From Prauserella muralis (GTDB lineage Bacteria; Actinomycetota; Actinomycetes; Mycobacteriales; Pseudonocardiaceae): a DNA stretch of 64,000 nucleotides. The stretch is taken from contig NZ_MASW01000007.1 of assembly GCF_003202285.1 (NCBI RefSeq), positions 987,471 to 1,051,470 on the forward strand. Reading direction: 5' to 3'. A program made the position numbers and the translations under genes. Under the pieces are notes generated by a model. It did no database searches, was not told the origin of the DNA, and saw nothing but the letters and a program-made list of their open reading frames with translations. Below are positions 7,876 through 16,177 of the stretch, one piece after another. Position 1 is the first letter of the stretch, and each line of letters begins with the position of its first letter.

Positions 7876-8259
7876 TCACGCGTCGAGGACGGCCAGGGCG
7901 TCGATCTCGACGAGCAGGCCCTGCGGCAGTCCGACGTAGACAGTGGTGCGCGCGGGGAAGGGCTCGCGCACCAGTTCGTTGTAGACCGTGTTGAACTCGG
8001 CGAAATGCGCGGTGTCGGTGAGGTAGGCCCGCATCATCACGACGTCGTCGAGACCGGCCCCCGAAGCCTCGAGCACCGCCTGGATGTTGGCGAACACCTG
8101 GCGCGTCTGCTCGGCGACGCCGCCGGCCACGACACCACCACTGGCCGGGTCGATCCCGACCTGACCGGCGACCTGCAGGATGTTGCCCTTCCGGACGGCC
8201 TGTGAGTAGGACGCCACCGGCCGCGGCGCGGCCTCGGTGCTGGTGGAGCGCTTGGTCAT
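7876..8259 (-). CDS. RidA family (YjgF/YER057c) protein
   Basis: A 127-residue member of the RidA family, whose archetype hydrolyses reactive enamine/imine intermediates. Typical features are 'YSQAVRKGNILQVAGQVGID' near the N-terminus, 'VFANIQAVLEASGAGLDDVV' in the middle, the conserved arginine in 'MMRAYLTD', and the C-terminal 'ARTTVYVGLPQGLLVEIDALA'. It lies 79 bp downstream of the OFA transporter on the same strand and probably shares its transcript. In catabolic operons such paralogues often act as specific deaminases or imine detoxifiers. The substrate here is unknown. Confidence 0.88.
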   Translation of the reverse strand: MTKRSTSTEAAPRPVASYSQAVRKGNILQVAGQVGIDPASGGVVAGGVAEQTRQVFANIQAVLEASGAGLDDVVMMRAYLTDTAHFAEFNTVYNELVREPFPARTTVYVGLPQGLLVEIDALAVLDA

Positions 8260-8338
8260 CTACCGGTTCCCTTCTCGTGTCCGGCCCGTCTCTGGCACAC
8301 AGCTCACCACAACGGGACCGGACACCGAGGCCCGGGTG

Positions 8339-9715
8339 TCAGGCGTTCACCACGCGGCTGCCGGGTTCGGCCGCCAGGCCGGGCAGGCTCAGCCGGGGCA
8401 GGCCGGGCTGGCGCAGGTAGCGCACGAGACCGGCCCCGGTGAAGCTCAGCACCGCGGCGACGAGGAAGCCCACCGCATAGCCGTCGCTGCCCACGGCATA
8501 GCCGGCGAGGGCGACGCCCAGCAGCCCGCCGACGGACTTGGCCCCGTAGAAGATGCCGAAGTTCGGCAGTCCGGGCCGCTCGCCGAAGTGGCCCTCGACC
8601 AGCCCCGGCAGCAGGCCGTAGCAGGCCCCCGCCGCGGCTCCCGCCAGCGCGGCGCCGGCCAGCAGCAGCCCCGCGAGACCCTGTTCGCCCGCGACGAGGA
8701 GCACGACCTGCGCCACTCCCCCGGCCACCAGCGCGAGCCGCACGACGCGGCGGCGGCCGAAGCGCTCGCTCGCCCAGCCTTCGGCGGTGCGGGTGGCGCC
8801 GCTGCCCGCGGCGAGCACCGCGAGCGCCACAGCGCCGAACCCGGTGCTCCAGCCGCTGGCGGTCGCGAAGACGGCGAGGTAAGCGATGTCGAACAGGATG
8901 ACCGCCGCCAGGCAGGTCACCGCCAGGTACAGCAGCCCGGAGGCCGGGACGCGCACCATCTCGGCGGTGGAGTAGTGCCGGATCGGCGGCCGGTTGCGGC
9001 GCAGCGCGGGGTTGACGGACTTGTCGAGCGCCCAGGCGCGCGGGTCGACATGGGCGGGCCACCAGTGCCGGGGCGGGTCGCGCAGGATCGCCGCGGCCGC
9101 GCCGACCACCACGACCACCGCCGCCCCGGCGATGCCCAGGAACACCCCGGTGCCGCCCGGCCCCGCGAACTGACCGGCGAGCAGGACGAACGGGATGGAG
9201 CCGTAGGCGAAGGCGCCACTGACGAAGGCGGTGCGGCCCGGGCGCTCCGGGTACCAGGTGGCGACCACGCCGAGGCAGGTGCCGTAGATGAGGCCCGCGC
9301 CGATGCCGCCCAGCACGCCGTGGTTGAGCAGGACCACCGCGAAGCCGCTCGACCCGCCCAGTGTCACCAGGCCCGCGGCGCACAGCACGGCACCGGCCAG
9401 CATGGTCGCCGCGGGTGGCAGGCCCAGCCGGGTCCGCAACCTGGCCGCCGGGTACACGGTGCCGCTCTGGCAGAGGATCCAGACGGCGAGCACCCAGCCG
9501 CTCTCCGCGAGGCTCCAGTCGTGGGTCTCGCCGAGCACGGGCATGAGGGCCCCGAAGCCGTACTGGCCGACGCTGGCGACCAGCATCGCGGTCCACGCCG
9601 CCCACAGCATCCAGGCGCGGGAGCGACCTTTCAGCAGGTCGCGGTCGGTCTCGCCGACGCGGTAGCGCCGGCCGTAGAAGTCACGGATCTCCCTGACGGG
9701 GACGGCCTTCGGCAT
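8339..9715 (-). CDS. MFS transporter, OFA (oxalate/formate antiporter) family
   Basis: 458 residues with 12 predicted transmembrane helices. The sequence resembles OFA-family transporters: 'WAAWTAMLVASVGQYGFGAL', 'GIGAGLIYGTCLGVVATWYP', 'GFGAVALAVLAAGSG', and 'GIFYGAKSVGGLLG' near the end. Family members exchange or import small carboxylates such as oxalate/formate; the substrate here is not proven. A long N-terminal tail (about 35 residues) precedes helix 1. The start is ATG 9715. The upstream region holds CATACAGTATG, whose core matches the sucC operator, so the GntR protein at 2434-3180 probably controls it too. ridA lies downstream on the same strand. Confidence 0.85.
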   Translation of the reverse strand: MPKAVPVREIRDFYGRRYRVGETDRDLLKGRSRAWMLWAAWTAMLVASVGQYGFGALMPVLGETHDWSLAESGWVLAVWILCQSGTVYPAARLRTRLGLPPAATMLAGAVLCAAGLVTLGGSSGFAVVLLNHGVLGGIGAGLIYGTCLGVVATWYPERPGRTAFVSGAFAYGSIPFVLLAGQFAGPGGTGVFLGIAGAAVVVVVGAAAAILRDPPRHWWPAHVDPRAWALDKSVNPALRRNRPPIRHYSTAEMVRVPASGLLYLAVTCLAAVILFDIAYLAVFATASGWSTGFGAVALAVLAAGSGATRTAEGWASERFGRRRVVRLALVAGGVAQVVLLVAGEQGLAGLLLAGAALAGAAAGACYGLLPGLVEGHFGERPGLPNFGIFYGAKSVGGLLGVALAGYAVGSDGYAVGFLVAAVLSFTGAGLVRYLRQPGLPRLSLPGLAAEPGSRVVNA

Positions 9716-9740
9716 CGCGGGAACCCCTCACACCACTTTG

Positions 9741-9768
9741 CATACAGTATGTGGTAGCCAGTATGGCA
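9741..9768 (-). promoter_or_regulatory. Operator-like palindrome upstream of the OFA transporter
   Basis: CATACAGTATG (9743-9753) is a perfect palindrome around one base. A second half-site CAGTATGG follows at 9761-9768, 14 bp after the first CAGTATG. The core ATACAGTAT is the exact reverse complement of the core inside the sucC palindrome, and TGCATACAG (9741-9749) also recurs at 3377-3385. It lies 26-53 bp before the ATG at 9715, a good position for repression. Confidence 0.6.
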
Positions 9769-9826
9769 GTGTTGGAGTGTGATGTCGATAACACAGTGCC
9801 AAGTTCTCGTTGACTTCGGCCAGGGG

Positions 9827-10306
9827 TCAGTTTCGCGACCAGGCGACCCGCATCCACTGCGCGGCGAGCACGACCATGCCGAGGACGGCGATGACCATGC
9901 CGAGACCCGGCCCGTCGCCCGGAGCGCCGCTCGCGGCCGACGACTGCTGCGACCAGATGGCCAGCAGGCCGTCGACCGACGCGATGCAGCCGCCGACCGC
10001 GCACACCCACGCCAGCCACCAGCGGCGCGTGGCCAGGGCGAGCGCGGAGGCCAGGACGCCGAACACGGTCGACGTCGTGGCGAACAGGCGCGGGATGGCG
10101 CCGCCCTCGCCCGCCAGCACCTGCCAGCCCGCGGCCTCGCCGACCCACGGCAGCACGAGACCGACCACCAGCGCGAACACGGCCACCGAGATGGTGAAGC
10201 CGCGCCTGCCCAGCTCCACCGTCTTGACGGCCCTGCCAACTGCCTCGTCGACGTCCGCGGCCAGCTCGTCGGAGACGGTGGTGCCGGTGTCCTTCTCGTC
10301 GCTCAT
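9827..10306 (-). CDS. Conserved membrane protein downstream of miaB (Rv2732c-like)
   Basis: A 159-residue protein. Its hydrophilic N-terminus ([20 protein letters not shown]) is followed by four hydrophobic segments (about residues 37-55, 75-93, 97-115 and 135-153). The ATG at 10306 overlaps the miaB TGA by 4 bp (ATGA), so it is translationally coupled to miaB. Position and size match the transmembrane protein that follows miaB in mycobacteria (Rv2732c). The function is unknown in the family. No enzymatic motif is visible. Confidence 0.8.
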   Translation of the reverse strand: MSDEKDTGTTVSDELAADVDEAVGRAVKTVELGRRGFTISVAVFALVVGLVLPWVGEAAGWQVLAGEGGAIPRLFATTSTVFGVLASALALATRRWWLAWVCAVGGCIASVDGLLAIWSQQSSAASGAPGDGPGLGMVIAVLGMVVLAAQWMRVAWSRN

Positions 10307-11784
10307 CGCGAGCACCCTCCCGATACGGCCGCGGCGGAGGCAGGCGGCTCGCCGAACGAGGGCAGCCCGAGGCTGACCCCGCTGGTCCTGGGCCGCAGCC
10401 CTGCCTCGGCGTTGTCGCCCGCGCGCGTACGCCGGTGCGACAGCAGCGGACCGTCGGCCACCAGGTGATGCGGCGCCGCGTAGGTCACCGTCGCCTCCAC
10501 GACGTCGCCGGGCCGCACCGCGCCGTCCACGCACGAGCCCTCGGGCGTGAAGTGCACCAGCCTGCCGTCGCGAGCCCGCCCGCTCATCCGGCGCGTCTCG
10601 GAGTCCTTGCGCCCCTCTCCGGTGGCCACGAGCAGCTCCACCGTGCTGCCGACGAGCCCGCGGTTCTCCTGCCAGGAGATGTCGTCCTGCAGCGCCACCA
10701 GCCGGTCGTAGCGCTCCTGCACGACCTCCTTCGGCAGCTGGCCCTCCATCTCGGCGGCGGGCGTGCCCGGCCGCTTCGAGTACTGGAAGGTGAACGCGCT
10801 GGCGAACCGCGCCTGACGGACCACCTCGAGCGTCTGCTCGAAGTCCTCGTCGGTCTCGCCGGGGAAGCCCACGATGATGTCGGTGGTGATCGCCGCGTCG
10901 GGCATCGCCTCGCGCACCCGGTCGAGGATCGACAGGAACCGCGACGAGCGGTAGGAGCGGCGCATCTGCCTGAGCACCCGGTCCGAGCCCGACTGCAGCG
11001 GCATGTGCAGCTGGTGGCAGACGTTGGGCGTCTCGGCCATCGCGTCGATGACGTCGTCGGTGAAGGCTGCGGGGTGCGGCGAGGTGAACCGGACGCGCTC
11101 CAGCCCCTCCACGGGGCCGCAGGCGCGCAGCAGCTTGCCGAAGGCCTGGCGGTCGCCGAACTCCACGCCGTAGGAGTTGACGTTCTGGCCGAGCAGGGTC
11201 ACCTCGAGCACGCCCTCGGCGACCAGCGCCTCCACCTCGGCGAGCACCTCGCCGGGCCTGCGGTCACGCTCCTTGCCCCGCAGCGACGGCACGATGCAGA
11301 AGGTGCACGTGTTGTTGCAGCCGACCGAGATGGACACCCAGCCGGAGTAGGCCGACTCGCGGCGCGCGGGCAGCGTCGAGGGGAACGTCTCGAGCGACTC
11401 CAGGATCTCGACCTGGGCCTCCCGGTTGTGCCGGGCCCGCTCCAGCAGCACCGGCAGCGACCCGATGTTGTGCGTGCCGAACACGACGTCCACCCAGGGA
11501 GCGCGCCTAACGATTTCGCCACGATCCTTCTGGGCGAGGCAGCCGCCGACGGCGATCTGCATCCCGGGGTTGCCCGTCTTGCGGGGCCGCAGGTGCCCGA
11601 GGTTGCCGTACAGCTTGTTGTCGGCGTTCTCCCGCACCGCGCAGGTGTTGAGCACGACGACGTCCGCGTCCTCGCCCTCGGCGGCGGGCACGTAGCCCGC
11701 GTCCTCCAGCTGGCCTGCCAGACGTTCGGAGTCGTGCACGTTCATCTGGCAGCCGAAGGTGCGGATCTGATAGCTGCGGGTCAC
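10303..11784 (-). CDS. miaB: tRNA-2-methylthio-N6-dimethylallyladenosine synthase MiaB
   Basis: 493 residues. This radical-SAM methylthiotransferase modifies i6A37 of tRNAs to ms2i6A. The N-terminal UPF0004 domain carries the auxiliary cluster cysteines C12 ('TFGCQMN'), C48 ('LNTCAVREN') and C82 ('VGGCLAQ'). The radical-SAM cluster cysteines are C156, C160 and C163 ('[20 protein letters not shown]'). '[17 protein letters not shown]' and a C-terminal TRAM domain (about 375-445) follow. The start is GTG 11784 behind AGGAG. An extra ~45-residue Arg/Ala-rich C-terminus extends past TRAM. The gene is coupled to the downstream membrane protein and divergent from gluABCD. Confidence 0.96.
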   Translation of the reverse strand: MTRSYQIRTFGCQMNVHDSERLAGQLEDAGYVPAAEGEDADVVVLNTCAVRENADNKLYGNLGHLRPRKTGNPGMQIAVGGCLAQKDRGEIVRRAPWVDVVFGTHNIGSLPVLLERARHNREAQVEILESLETFPSTLPARRESAYSGWVSISVGCNNTCTFCIVPSLRGKERDRRPGEVLAEVEALVAEGVLEVTLLGQNVNSYGVEFGDRQAFGKLLRACGPVEGLERVRFTSPHPAAFTDDVIDAMAETPNVCHQLHMPLQSGSDRVLRQMRRSYRSSRFLSILDRVREAMPDAAITTDIIVGFPGETDEDFEQTLEVVRQARFASAFTFQYSKRPGTPAAEMEGQLPKEVVQERYDRLVALQDDISWQENRGLVGSTVELLVATGEGRKDSETRRMSGRARDGRLVHFTPEGSCVDGAVRPGDVVEATVTYAAPHHLVADGPLLSHRRTRAGDNAEAGLRPRTSGVSLGLPSFGEPPASAAAVSGGCSR

Positions 11785-12042
11785 CCGATCTCCTGCTCCG
11801 ACGTGCCGGTGGTACTGCCCCTCCAGGGTAGGTCAACCGGACAGGCCCACCTCACGACGCCTGCCGGAGGGTTCATGACTAAGGTTTCGACACACTCCGC
11901 CGATCACCGGCCCAGGCTGTTGACAGACACATAAGGTTGCGGTTTGACCAACTGCCGTGCCGGGATTGTGCCGAAGGTGTTGAATCCCGATGTCGCCCAC
12001 GAGGCGCCGTCACACCAGTCCGTGACCCGCGATGGAGGTTAG
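11785..12042. other. Intergenic region between miaB and gluA
   Basis: 258 bp with no gene that I can support. A TTGACA hexamer lies at 11920-11925 in the gluA direction, but no good -10 follows at 16-18 bp, so I do not assign a promoter. The GAGG at about 12036-12039 serves gluA. Confidence 0.5.
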
Positions 12043-12798
12043 ATGAGCACCGAGACTGCCGCGCCGCCGATGATCAAGGCGACGGCGGTGAACAAGTACT
12101 TCGGAGACCTCCACGTACTCAAGGACATCGACTTCGAGGTGCCCCGGGGTCAGGTGGTCGTCGTGCTCGGCCCTTCGGGCTCCGGCAAGTCGACGCTGTG
12201 CCGCGCGATCAACCGGCTGGAGCCGATCAACTCCGGCCAGATCGAGGTGGACGGCAAGCCGCTGCCCGCGGAGGGCAAGGCCCTCGCCGCACTGCGTGCC
12301 GATGTCGGCATGGTGTTCCAGCAGTTCAACCTCTTCGCGCACAAGACGATCCTGGAGAACGTGACGCTCGGGCCGACGAAGGTCCGCAGGGCCTCCGCGG
12401 CCGAGGCGCGCACGCTCGCCATGGAGCTGCTCGAGCGGGTCGGCATCGCCAACCAGGCCGAGAAGTACCCGGCCCAGTTGTCGGGTGGTCAGCAGCAGCG
12501 CGCGGCCATCGCGCGGGCGCTGGCGATGAAACCCAAGGTGATGCTGTTCGACGAGCCCACCTCGGCGCTGGACCCGGAGATGGTCCAGGAGGTGCTGGAC
12601 ACGATGACCTCGCTTGCCGACGAGGGCATGACCATGCTCGTCGTCACCCACGAGATGGGCTTCGCCCGCAGGGCCGCCCACCGCGTGATCTTCATGTCGG
12701 ACGGAGAGATCGTGGAGGACACGAACCCGAACGATTTCTTCACCGACCCGAAATCGGAGCGCGCCAAGGACTTCCTTGGCAAGATCCTGACCCACTAA
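12043..12798 (+). CDS. gluA: Glutamate ABC transporter, ATP-binding protein GluA
   Basis: 251 residues of a polar-amino-acid ABC ATPase. Walker A is 'GPSGSGKST' (about residue 46), the Q-loop region is '[14 protein letters not shown]', the signature is '[20 protein letters not shown]', Walker B is '[14 protein letters not shown]', and the H-loop is 'VVTHEMGFA'. It is followed by gluB, gluC and gluD in the order known from Corynebacterium gluABCD, which also lies near recX/recA in that genus. It energises import of glutamate or related amino acids. Confidence 0.93.
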   Translation: MSTETAAPPMIKATAVNKYFGDLHVLKDIDFEVPRGQVVVVLGPSGSGKSTLCRAINRLEPINSGQIEVDGKPLPAEGKALAALRADVGMVFQQFNLFAHKTILENVTLGPTKVRRASAAEARTLAMELLERVGIANQAEKYPAQLSGGQQQRAAIARALAMKPKVMLFDEPTSALDPEMVQEVLDTMTSLADEGMTMLVVTHEMGFARRAAHRVIFMSDGEIVEDTNPNDFFTDPKSERAKDFLGKILTH

Positions 12799-12832
12799 CC
12801 CAGTGGACCAGTTGGAAGGGATACAGAAGAAG

Positions 12833-13726
12833 ATGCGGTTGAGCAAAGTCCTGCGCGCAGGCGCAGTCGTGGCCGCGGCAAGCCTCGCACTCGCCGCATG
12901 CGGCGGCGGCTCCGACGACGGCTCCGGCGGGTCCGAGCCGTCCGTCAACCAGGAGGCGCAGTTCGAGGACGGCACCACCATGGCCAAGCTGAACCAGGCC
13001 GGGAGTGTCACCATCGGCACCAAGTTCGACCAGCCGCTGTTCGGCCTGAAGACCCTCAACGGTGAGCTGGAGGGCTTCGACGTCGAGATCGGCAAGATCA
13101 TCGCGGGCGAGCTCGGCATCTCCCCCGACAAGATCAACTGGGTGGAGACGCCGTCGGCGACCCGTGAGGAGGTCATCGAGCAGGGCAAGGTGGACTTCGT
13201 CGTCGCCACCTACACGATCAACGACGAGCGCAAGCAGCGCGTGTCCTTCGCGGGTCCGTACTACCAGGCGGGCCAGGACCTCATGGTCAAGGAAGGCAAC
13301 AACGAGATCACCGGCCCCGAGTCGCTGAAGCAGGCCAACGCCAAGGTGTGCTCGGTGACGGGCTCGACGCCGTCCGAGGAGATCCTCAAGTACATCGACA
13401 AGGATCAGCTCGTCCTGTTCGACGTCTACTCCAAGTGCGCCGACGCGCTGCGCAACGACCAGGTCGACGCGGTCACCACCGACAACGTGATCCTGCTCGG
13501 CCTCGTCGAGGAGAGCAACGGCGAGTTCAAGCTGGTGGACAAGCCCTTCACCGAGGAGCCCTACGGCATCGGCATCAAGAAGGGCGACACCAAGTTCTGC
13601 GAGTTCATCCACGACACGCTGAGGAAGGCCGCCGAGAGCGGCGCCTACGCGGAGGCCTGGAAGAACACCGCGGGGCAGGTTTCCGAGAACACTCCCGAGC
13701 TGCCCGAGCTGGATTCCTGCGCCTGA
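12833..13726 (+). CDS. gluB: Glutamate ABC transporter, substrate-binding lipoprotein GluB
   Basis: A 297-residue periplasmic-type binding protein. A basic N-terminus and hydrophobic segment end in the lipobox 'LALAAC' with the lipidated Cys near residue 23, followed by a Gly/Ser/Asp linker. The mature part is an SBP_bac_3 domain ('GSVTIGTKFDQPLFGLKTLN', 'GFDVEIGKIIAGELGI', 'RKQRVSFAGPYYQAGQDLMV', 'VDAVTTDNVILLGLV'). I place the start at ATG 12833 because translation upstream of it would mask the signal peptide. It lies 34 bp after gluA. A hairpin follows before gluC. Confidence 0.93.
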   Translation: MRLSKVLRAGAVVAAASLALAACGGGSDDGSGGSEPSVNQEAQFEDGTTMAKLNQAGSVTIGTKFDQPLFGLKTLNGELEGFDVEIGKIIAGELGISPDKINWVETPSATREEVIEQGKVDFVVATYTINDERKQRVSFAGPYYQAGQDLMVKEGNNEITGPESLKQANAKVCSVTGSTPSEEILKYIDKDQLVLFDVYSKCADALRNDQVDAVTTDNVILLGLVEESNGEFKLVDKPFTEEPYGIGIKKGDTKFCEFIHDTLRKAAESGAYAEAWKNTAGQVSENTPELPELDSCA

Positions 13727-13741
13727 CCGAGTAGCTCTCGC

Positions 13742-13771
13742 TGGGGCGCCCGCCATCTGGTGGGCGCCCCA
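13742..13771 (+). terminator. Intercistronic 10-bp hairpin between gluB and gluC
   Basis: TGGGGCGCCC (13742-13751) and its exact complement (13762-13771) enclose a 10-nt loop, 15 bp after the gluB stop. It lacks a T-run and lies inside an operon. Hairpins after the binding-protein gene are known in ABC operons to cause partial termination or to protect the upstream mRNA, giving excess binding protein over permease. That role is inferred here. Confidence 0.6.
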
Positions 13772-13791
13772 CGTTCAGGTTCGGAGACAAT

Positions 13792-14442
13792 GTGGACGTC
13801 ATCATCGATAACCTGCCGTTGTACGCAGATGGCCTGCTGACGACGCTGCAGATCTGCGCCTACGGTTTCGTCGGCTCGCTGGTGCTCGGCACGATCCTCG
13901 GCGCGTTCCGGGTCTCTCCGGTCGCGCCGCTGCGGTGGGTGGGCACGTCGTGGGTCAACGTGTTCCGCAACTGCCCGCTGACCATCGTGCTGTTCTTCTG
14001 CGCGTTCGGGCTGCCCGAGGTGGGCATCAACGGCCAGTACTTCTGGTTCGGGGTCACCGGGCTGGTGCTCTACACGTCGGCCTTCGTCTGCGAGGCCGTG
14101 CGCAGTGGCATCAACTCGGTCTCGGCCGGCCAGGCGGAGGCCGCGAGGGCGGTCGGGCTGAACTTCGGCCAGTCCCTGTCGTACGTGATCATGCCGCAGG
14201 CCGTGCGCAGTGTCGTGCCACCGCTGGGCAGCGTGATCATCGCGATGATCAAGAACTCCGCCATCGTCGGGGCGTTCGGGGTCGGTGGTGACCTGTTCGC
14301 GGTCGGGCAGCAGCTGTCGTCGGCCCAGGGCAAGGCGGCGCTGCCCGTGCTGACCGGTGTCGCCCTCGGCTATCTCGTGATCACGATCCCAGGCGGGTTG
14401 CTGCTCGGCTGGCTGGAGCGGAAGGTGGCGATCGCCCGGTGA
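13792..14442 (+). CDS. gluC: Glutamate ABC transporter, permease GluC
   Basis: A 216-residue HisM/GltJ-type permease with five hydrophobic segments. The start is GTG 13792 behind GGAG. The EAA loop contacting the ATPase reads 'GQAEAARAVGLNFGQSLSYVIMPQA' in two parts: 'EAARAVGLNFGQSLSYVI' then 'MPQAVRSVVPP'. The next gene starts within its stop codon (GTGA, 14439-14442), so GluC and GluD are made as a coupled pair forming the channel. Confidence 0.92.
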   Translation: MDVIIDNLPLYADGLLTTLQICAYGFVGSLVLGTILGAFRVSPVAPLRWVGTSWVNVFRNCPLTIVLFFCAFGLPEVGINGQYFWFGVTGLVLYTSAFVCEAVRSGINSVSAGQAEAARAVGLNFGQSLSYVIMPQAVRSVVPPLGSVIIAMIKNSAIVGAFGVGGDLFAVGQQLSSAQGKAALPVLTGVALGYLVITIPGGLLLGWLERKVAIAR

Positions 14443-15314
14443 GTGCCGTTCTCTACGACGCACCAGGCCCGCGCAGCAGGCGCCGCACCGCGATCGGCAG
14501 CGTCATCGCCGGTCTGGCGGTCCTCGGCGTGCTGGCGCTGGTCGTGCTCCAGCTCGCGGACCAGGGCCAGTTCGAGATGGAACTCTGGTCGCCGTGGATC
14601 GACCCGACCGACGAGTCGTTCACCGCGGTGTGGGACCTCATCGCCGAGGCCGGGATCAACACGCTGCTCGCGGCCGCACTGTCGATGGCGTTCTCGCTCG
14701 TGATCGGCACCCTGCTGGCGCTGAGCCGGATCACCGCGGCCCGCTGGTACCGGTGGGCGATCGTCGGGGTCATCGAGCTGCTGCGTGGCATCCCGGTCGT
14801 CATCGCGATCTTCTTCGCCGCCCGAGTGCTTCCCCAGTTCGGCGTCGACCTGCCCACGCTGTGGTACCTGGTCATCGGGCTCACCGCGTACAATTCCGTG
14901 ATCATCGCCGAGATCGTCCGGGCGGGAATCAACTCGCTGCCGACCGGCCAGCGCGAGGCCGCGCAGTCGATCGGGCTGCGGCGCTCGCAGGTGCTCGGCT
15001 ACGTCCTGCTGCCGCAGGCGTTCCGGGTGATGCTGCCCGCACTGATCAGCCAGCTGGTGGTCGTGCTCAAGGACACCTCGCTCGGCTTCATCATCTCCTA
15101 CGAGGAGACGGTGAACACGGCGGGAATCATCATCCAGAACCTGCGCAACCCGATCCAGACGTACCTGATCATCGCGTTGTTGTTCATCGTCGTGAACTAC
15201 GCGCTGAGCAAGTTCGCCGTGTACCTGGAGCGCAGGCTCAGCCGTGGCAAGAAGGGCGTGTCGAAGAAGGCCGAGGAGGCCGCCATGACCGAGACCGGCG
15301 CCGCGGGCGCGTAG
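14439..15314 (+). CDS. gluD: Glutamate ABC transporter, permease GluD
   Basis: A 291-residue second permease. The first transmembrane segment (about residues 22-45) is followed by a hydrophilic insert, then the conserved permease core. Its EAA-like motif is 'GQREAAQSIGLRRSQVLGYV' and 'LPQAFRVMLP'. The C-terminus is basic, 'RRLSRGKKGVSKKAEEAAM'. The start GTG overlaps the gluC stop by 4 bp. A very strong hairpin follows 46 bp after the stop. Confidence 0.92.
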   Translation: MSAVLYDAPGPRSRRRTAIGSVIAGLAVLGVLALVVLQLADQGQFEMELWSPWIDPTDESFTAVWDLIAEAGINTLLAAALSMAFSLVIGTLLALSRITAARWYRWAIVGVIELLRGIPVVIAIFFAARVLPQFGVDLPTLWYLVIGLTAYNSVIIAEIVRAGINSLPTGQREAAQSIGLRRSQVLGYVLLPQAFRVMLPALISQLVVVLKDTSLGFIISYEETVNTAGIIIQNLRNPIQTYLIIALLFIVVNYALSKFAVYLERRLSRGKKGVSKKAEEAAMTETGAAGA

Positions 15315-15359
15315 TCGCTCGAGGGGCTCGTCGGCAACCGCCGCCACGCGCCCGCCGAC

Positions 15360-15412
15360 GTGCCGAAGGGCACCTTGGGTACCTGGTGCGTACCCGAGGT
15401 GCCCTTCGGCAC
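15360..15412. terminator. 23-bp bidirectional hairpin between gluD and sdhB
   Basis: Arms at 15360-15382 and 15390-15412 pair over 23 bp with a single G-T wobble and a 7-nt loop. Both flanking genes converge on it (gluD from the left, sdhB from the right, whose stop is 8 bp away), so it can end both transcripts. The central unit GTGCCGAAGGGCACC is itself near-palindromic, suggesting a member of a dispersed intergenic repeat family. Confidence 0.8.
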
Positions 15413-15419
15413 GGTGTGG

Positions 15420-16175
15420 TCAGCCGCCGTTGCGGCGGAACAGCTTGTTGCCGAGCCAGACGATCGGGTCGTAGCGGCGGTCGGCGACGCGCTCCTTCAT
15501 CGGGATGAGCGCGTTGTCGGTGATGTGGATGTTCTCCGGGCACACCTCGGTGCAGCACTTGGTGATGTTGCAGTAGCCGAGGCCGTGGTCGGTCTGCGCC
15601 TCGTTGCGGCGGTCGGCGACGTCGAGCGGGTGCATCTCCAGCTCGGCGATGCGCATCAGGTAGCGCGGCCCCGCGAACGCCGTCTTGTTCTCCTCGTGGT
15701 CACGGATGACGTGGCAGGTGTCCTGGCACAGGAAGCACTCGATGCACTTGCGGAACTCCTGCGAGCGCTGCACGTCGACCTGCTGCATCCGGTACTCGCC
15801 GGGCTTGAGGTCCTCCGGCGGCGTGAACGACGGGATCTCCCGCGCCTTGGTGTAGTTGTACGACACGTCGGTGACCAGGTCCCGGATCACCGGGAATGTC
15901 CGCATCGGCGTCACCGTGATCGTCTCGTCCTCGGAGAAGATCGACATGCGCGTCATGCACAGCAGGCGCGGCCTGCCGTTGACCTCCGCCGAGCACGAGC
16001 CGCACTTACCGGCCTTGCAGTTCCACCGCACCGCGAGGTCCGGCACCTGGGTGGCCTGCAGGCGGTGGATGAGGTCGAGCACCACCTCGCCCTCGTTGGC
16101 CTCGACCGTGAAGTCCTGCAGGTCTCCGGACCCGTCGTCACCTCGCCAGACGCGCAGCTTCGCCTGGTAGCCCAT
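15420..16175 (-). CDS. sdhB: Succinate dehydrogenase/fumarate reductase iron-sulfur subunit
   Basis: A 251-residue electron-transfer subunit. The N-terminal ferredoxin domain has [2Fe-2S] cysteines in 'WNCKAGKCGSCSAEVNGRP' and 'LLCMTRM'. The C-terminal domain has 'CIECFLCQDTC' and 'CNITKCCTEVCPENI' for the remaining clusters. The start is ATG 16175; a much longer open frame upstream only mirrors sdhA. It lies 2 bp after the flavoprotein gene. The set matches the mycobacterial Sdh1 type (Rv0247c-Rv0250c order). Confidence 0.93.
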   Translation of the reverse strand: MGYQAKLRVWRGDDGSGDLQDFTVEANEGEVVLDLIHRLQATQVPDLAVRWNCKAGKCGSCSAEVNGRPRLLCMTRMSIFSEDETITVTPMRTFPVIRDLVTDVSYNYTKAREIPSFTPPEDLKPGEYRMQQVDVQRSQEFRKCIECFLCQDTCHVIRDHEENKTAFAGPRYLMRIAELEMHPLDVADRRNEAQTDHGLGYCNITKCCTEVCPENIHITDNALIPMKERVADRRYDPIVWLGNKLFRRNGG

Positions 16176-16177
16176 GC

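Noticed and set aside
11920..11948. TTGACA-type promoter for gluA
   Set aside because: The -35-like hexamer is good but nothing like a -10 box occurs at 16-18 bp.
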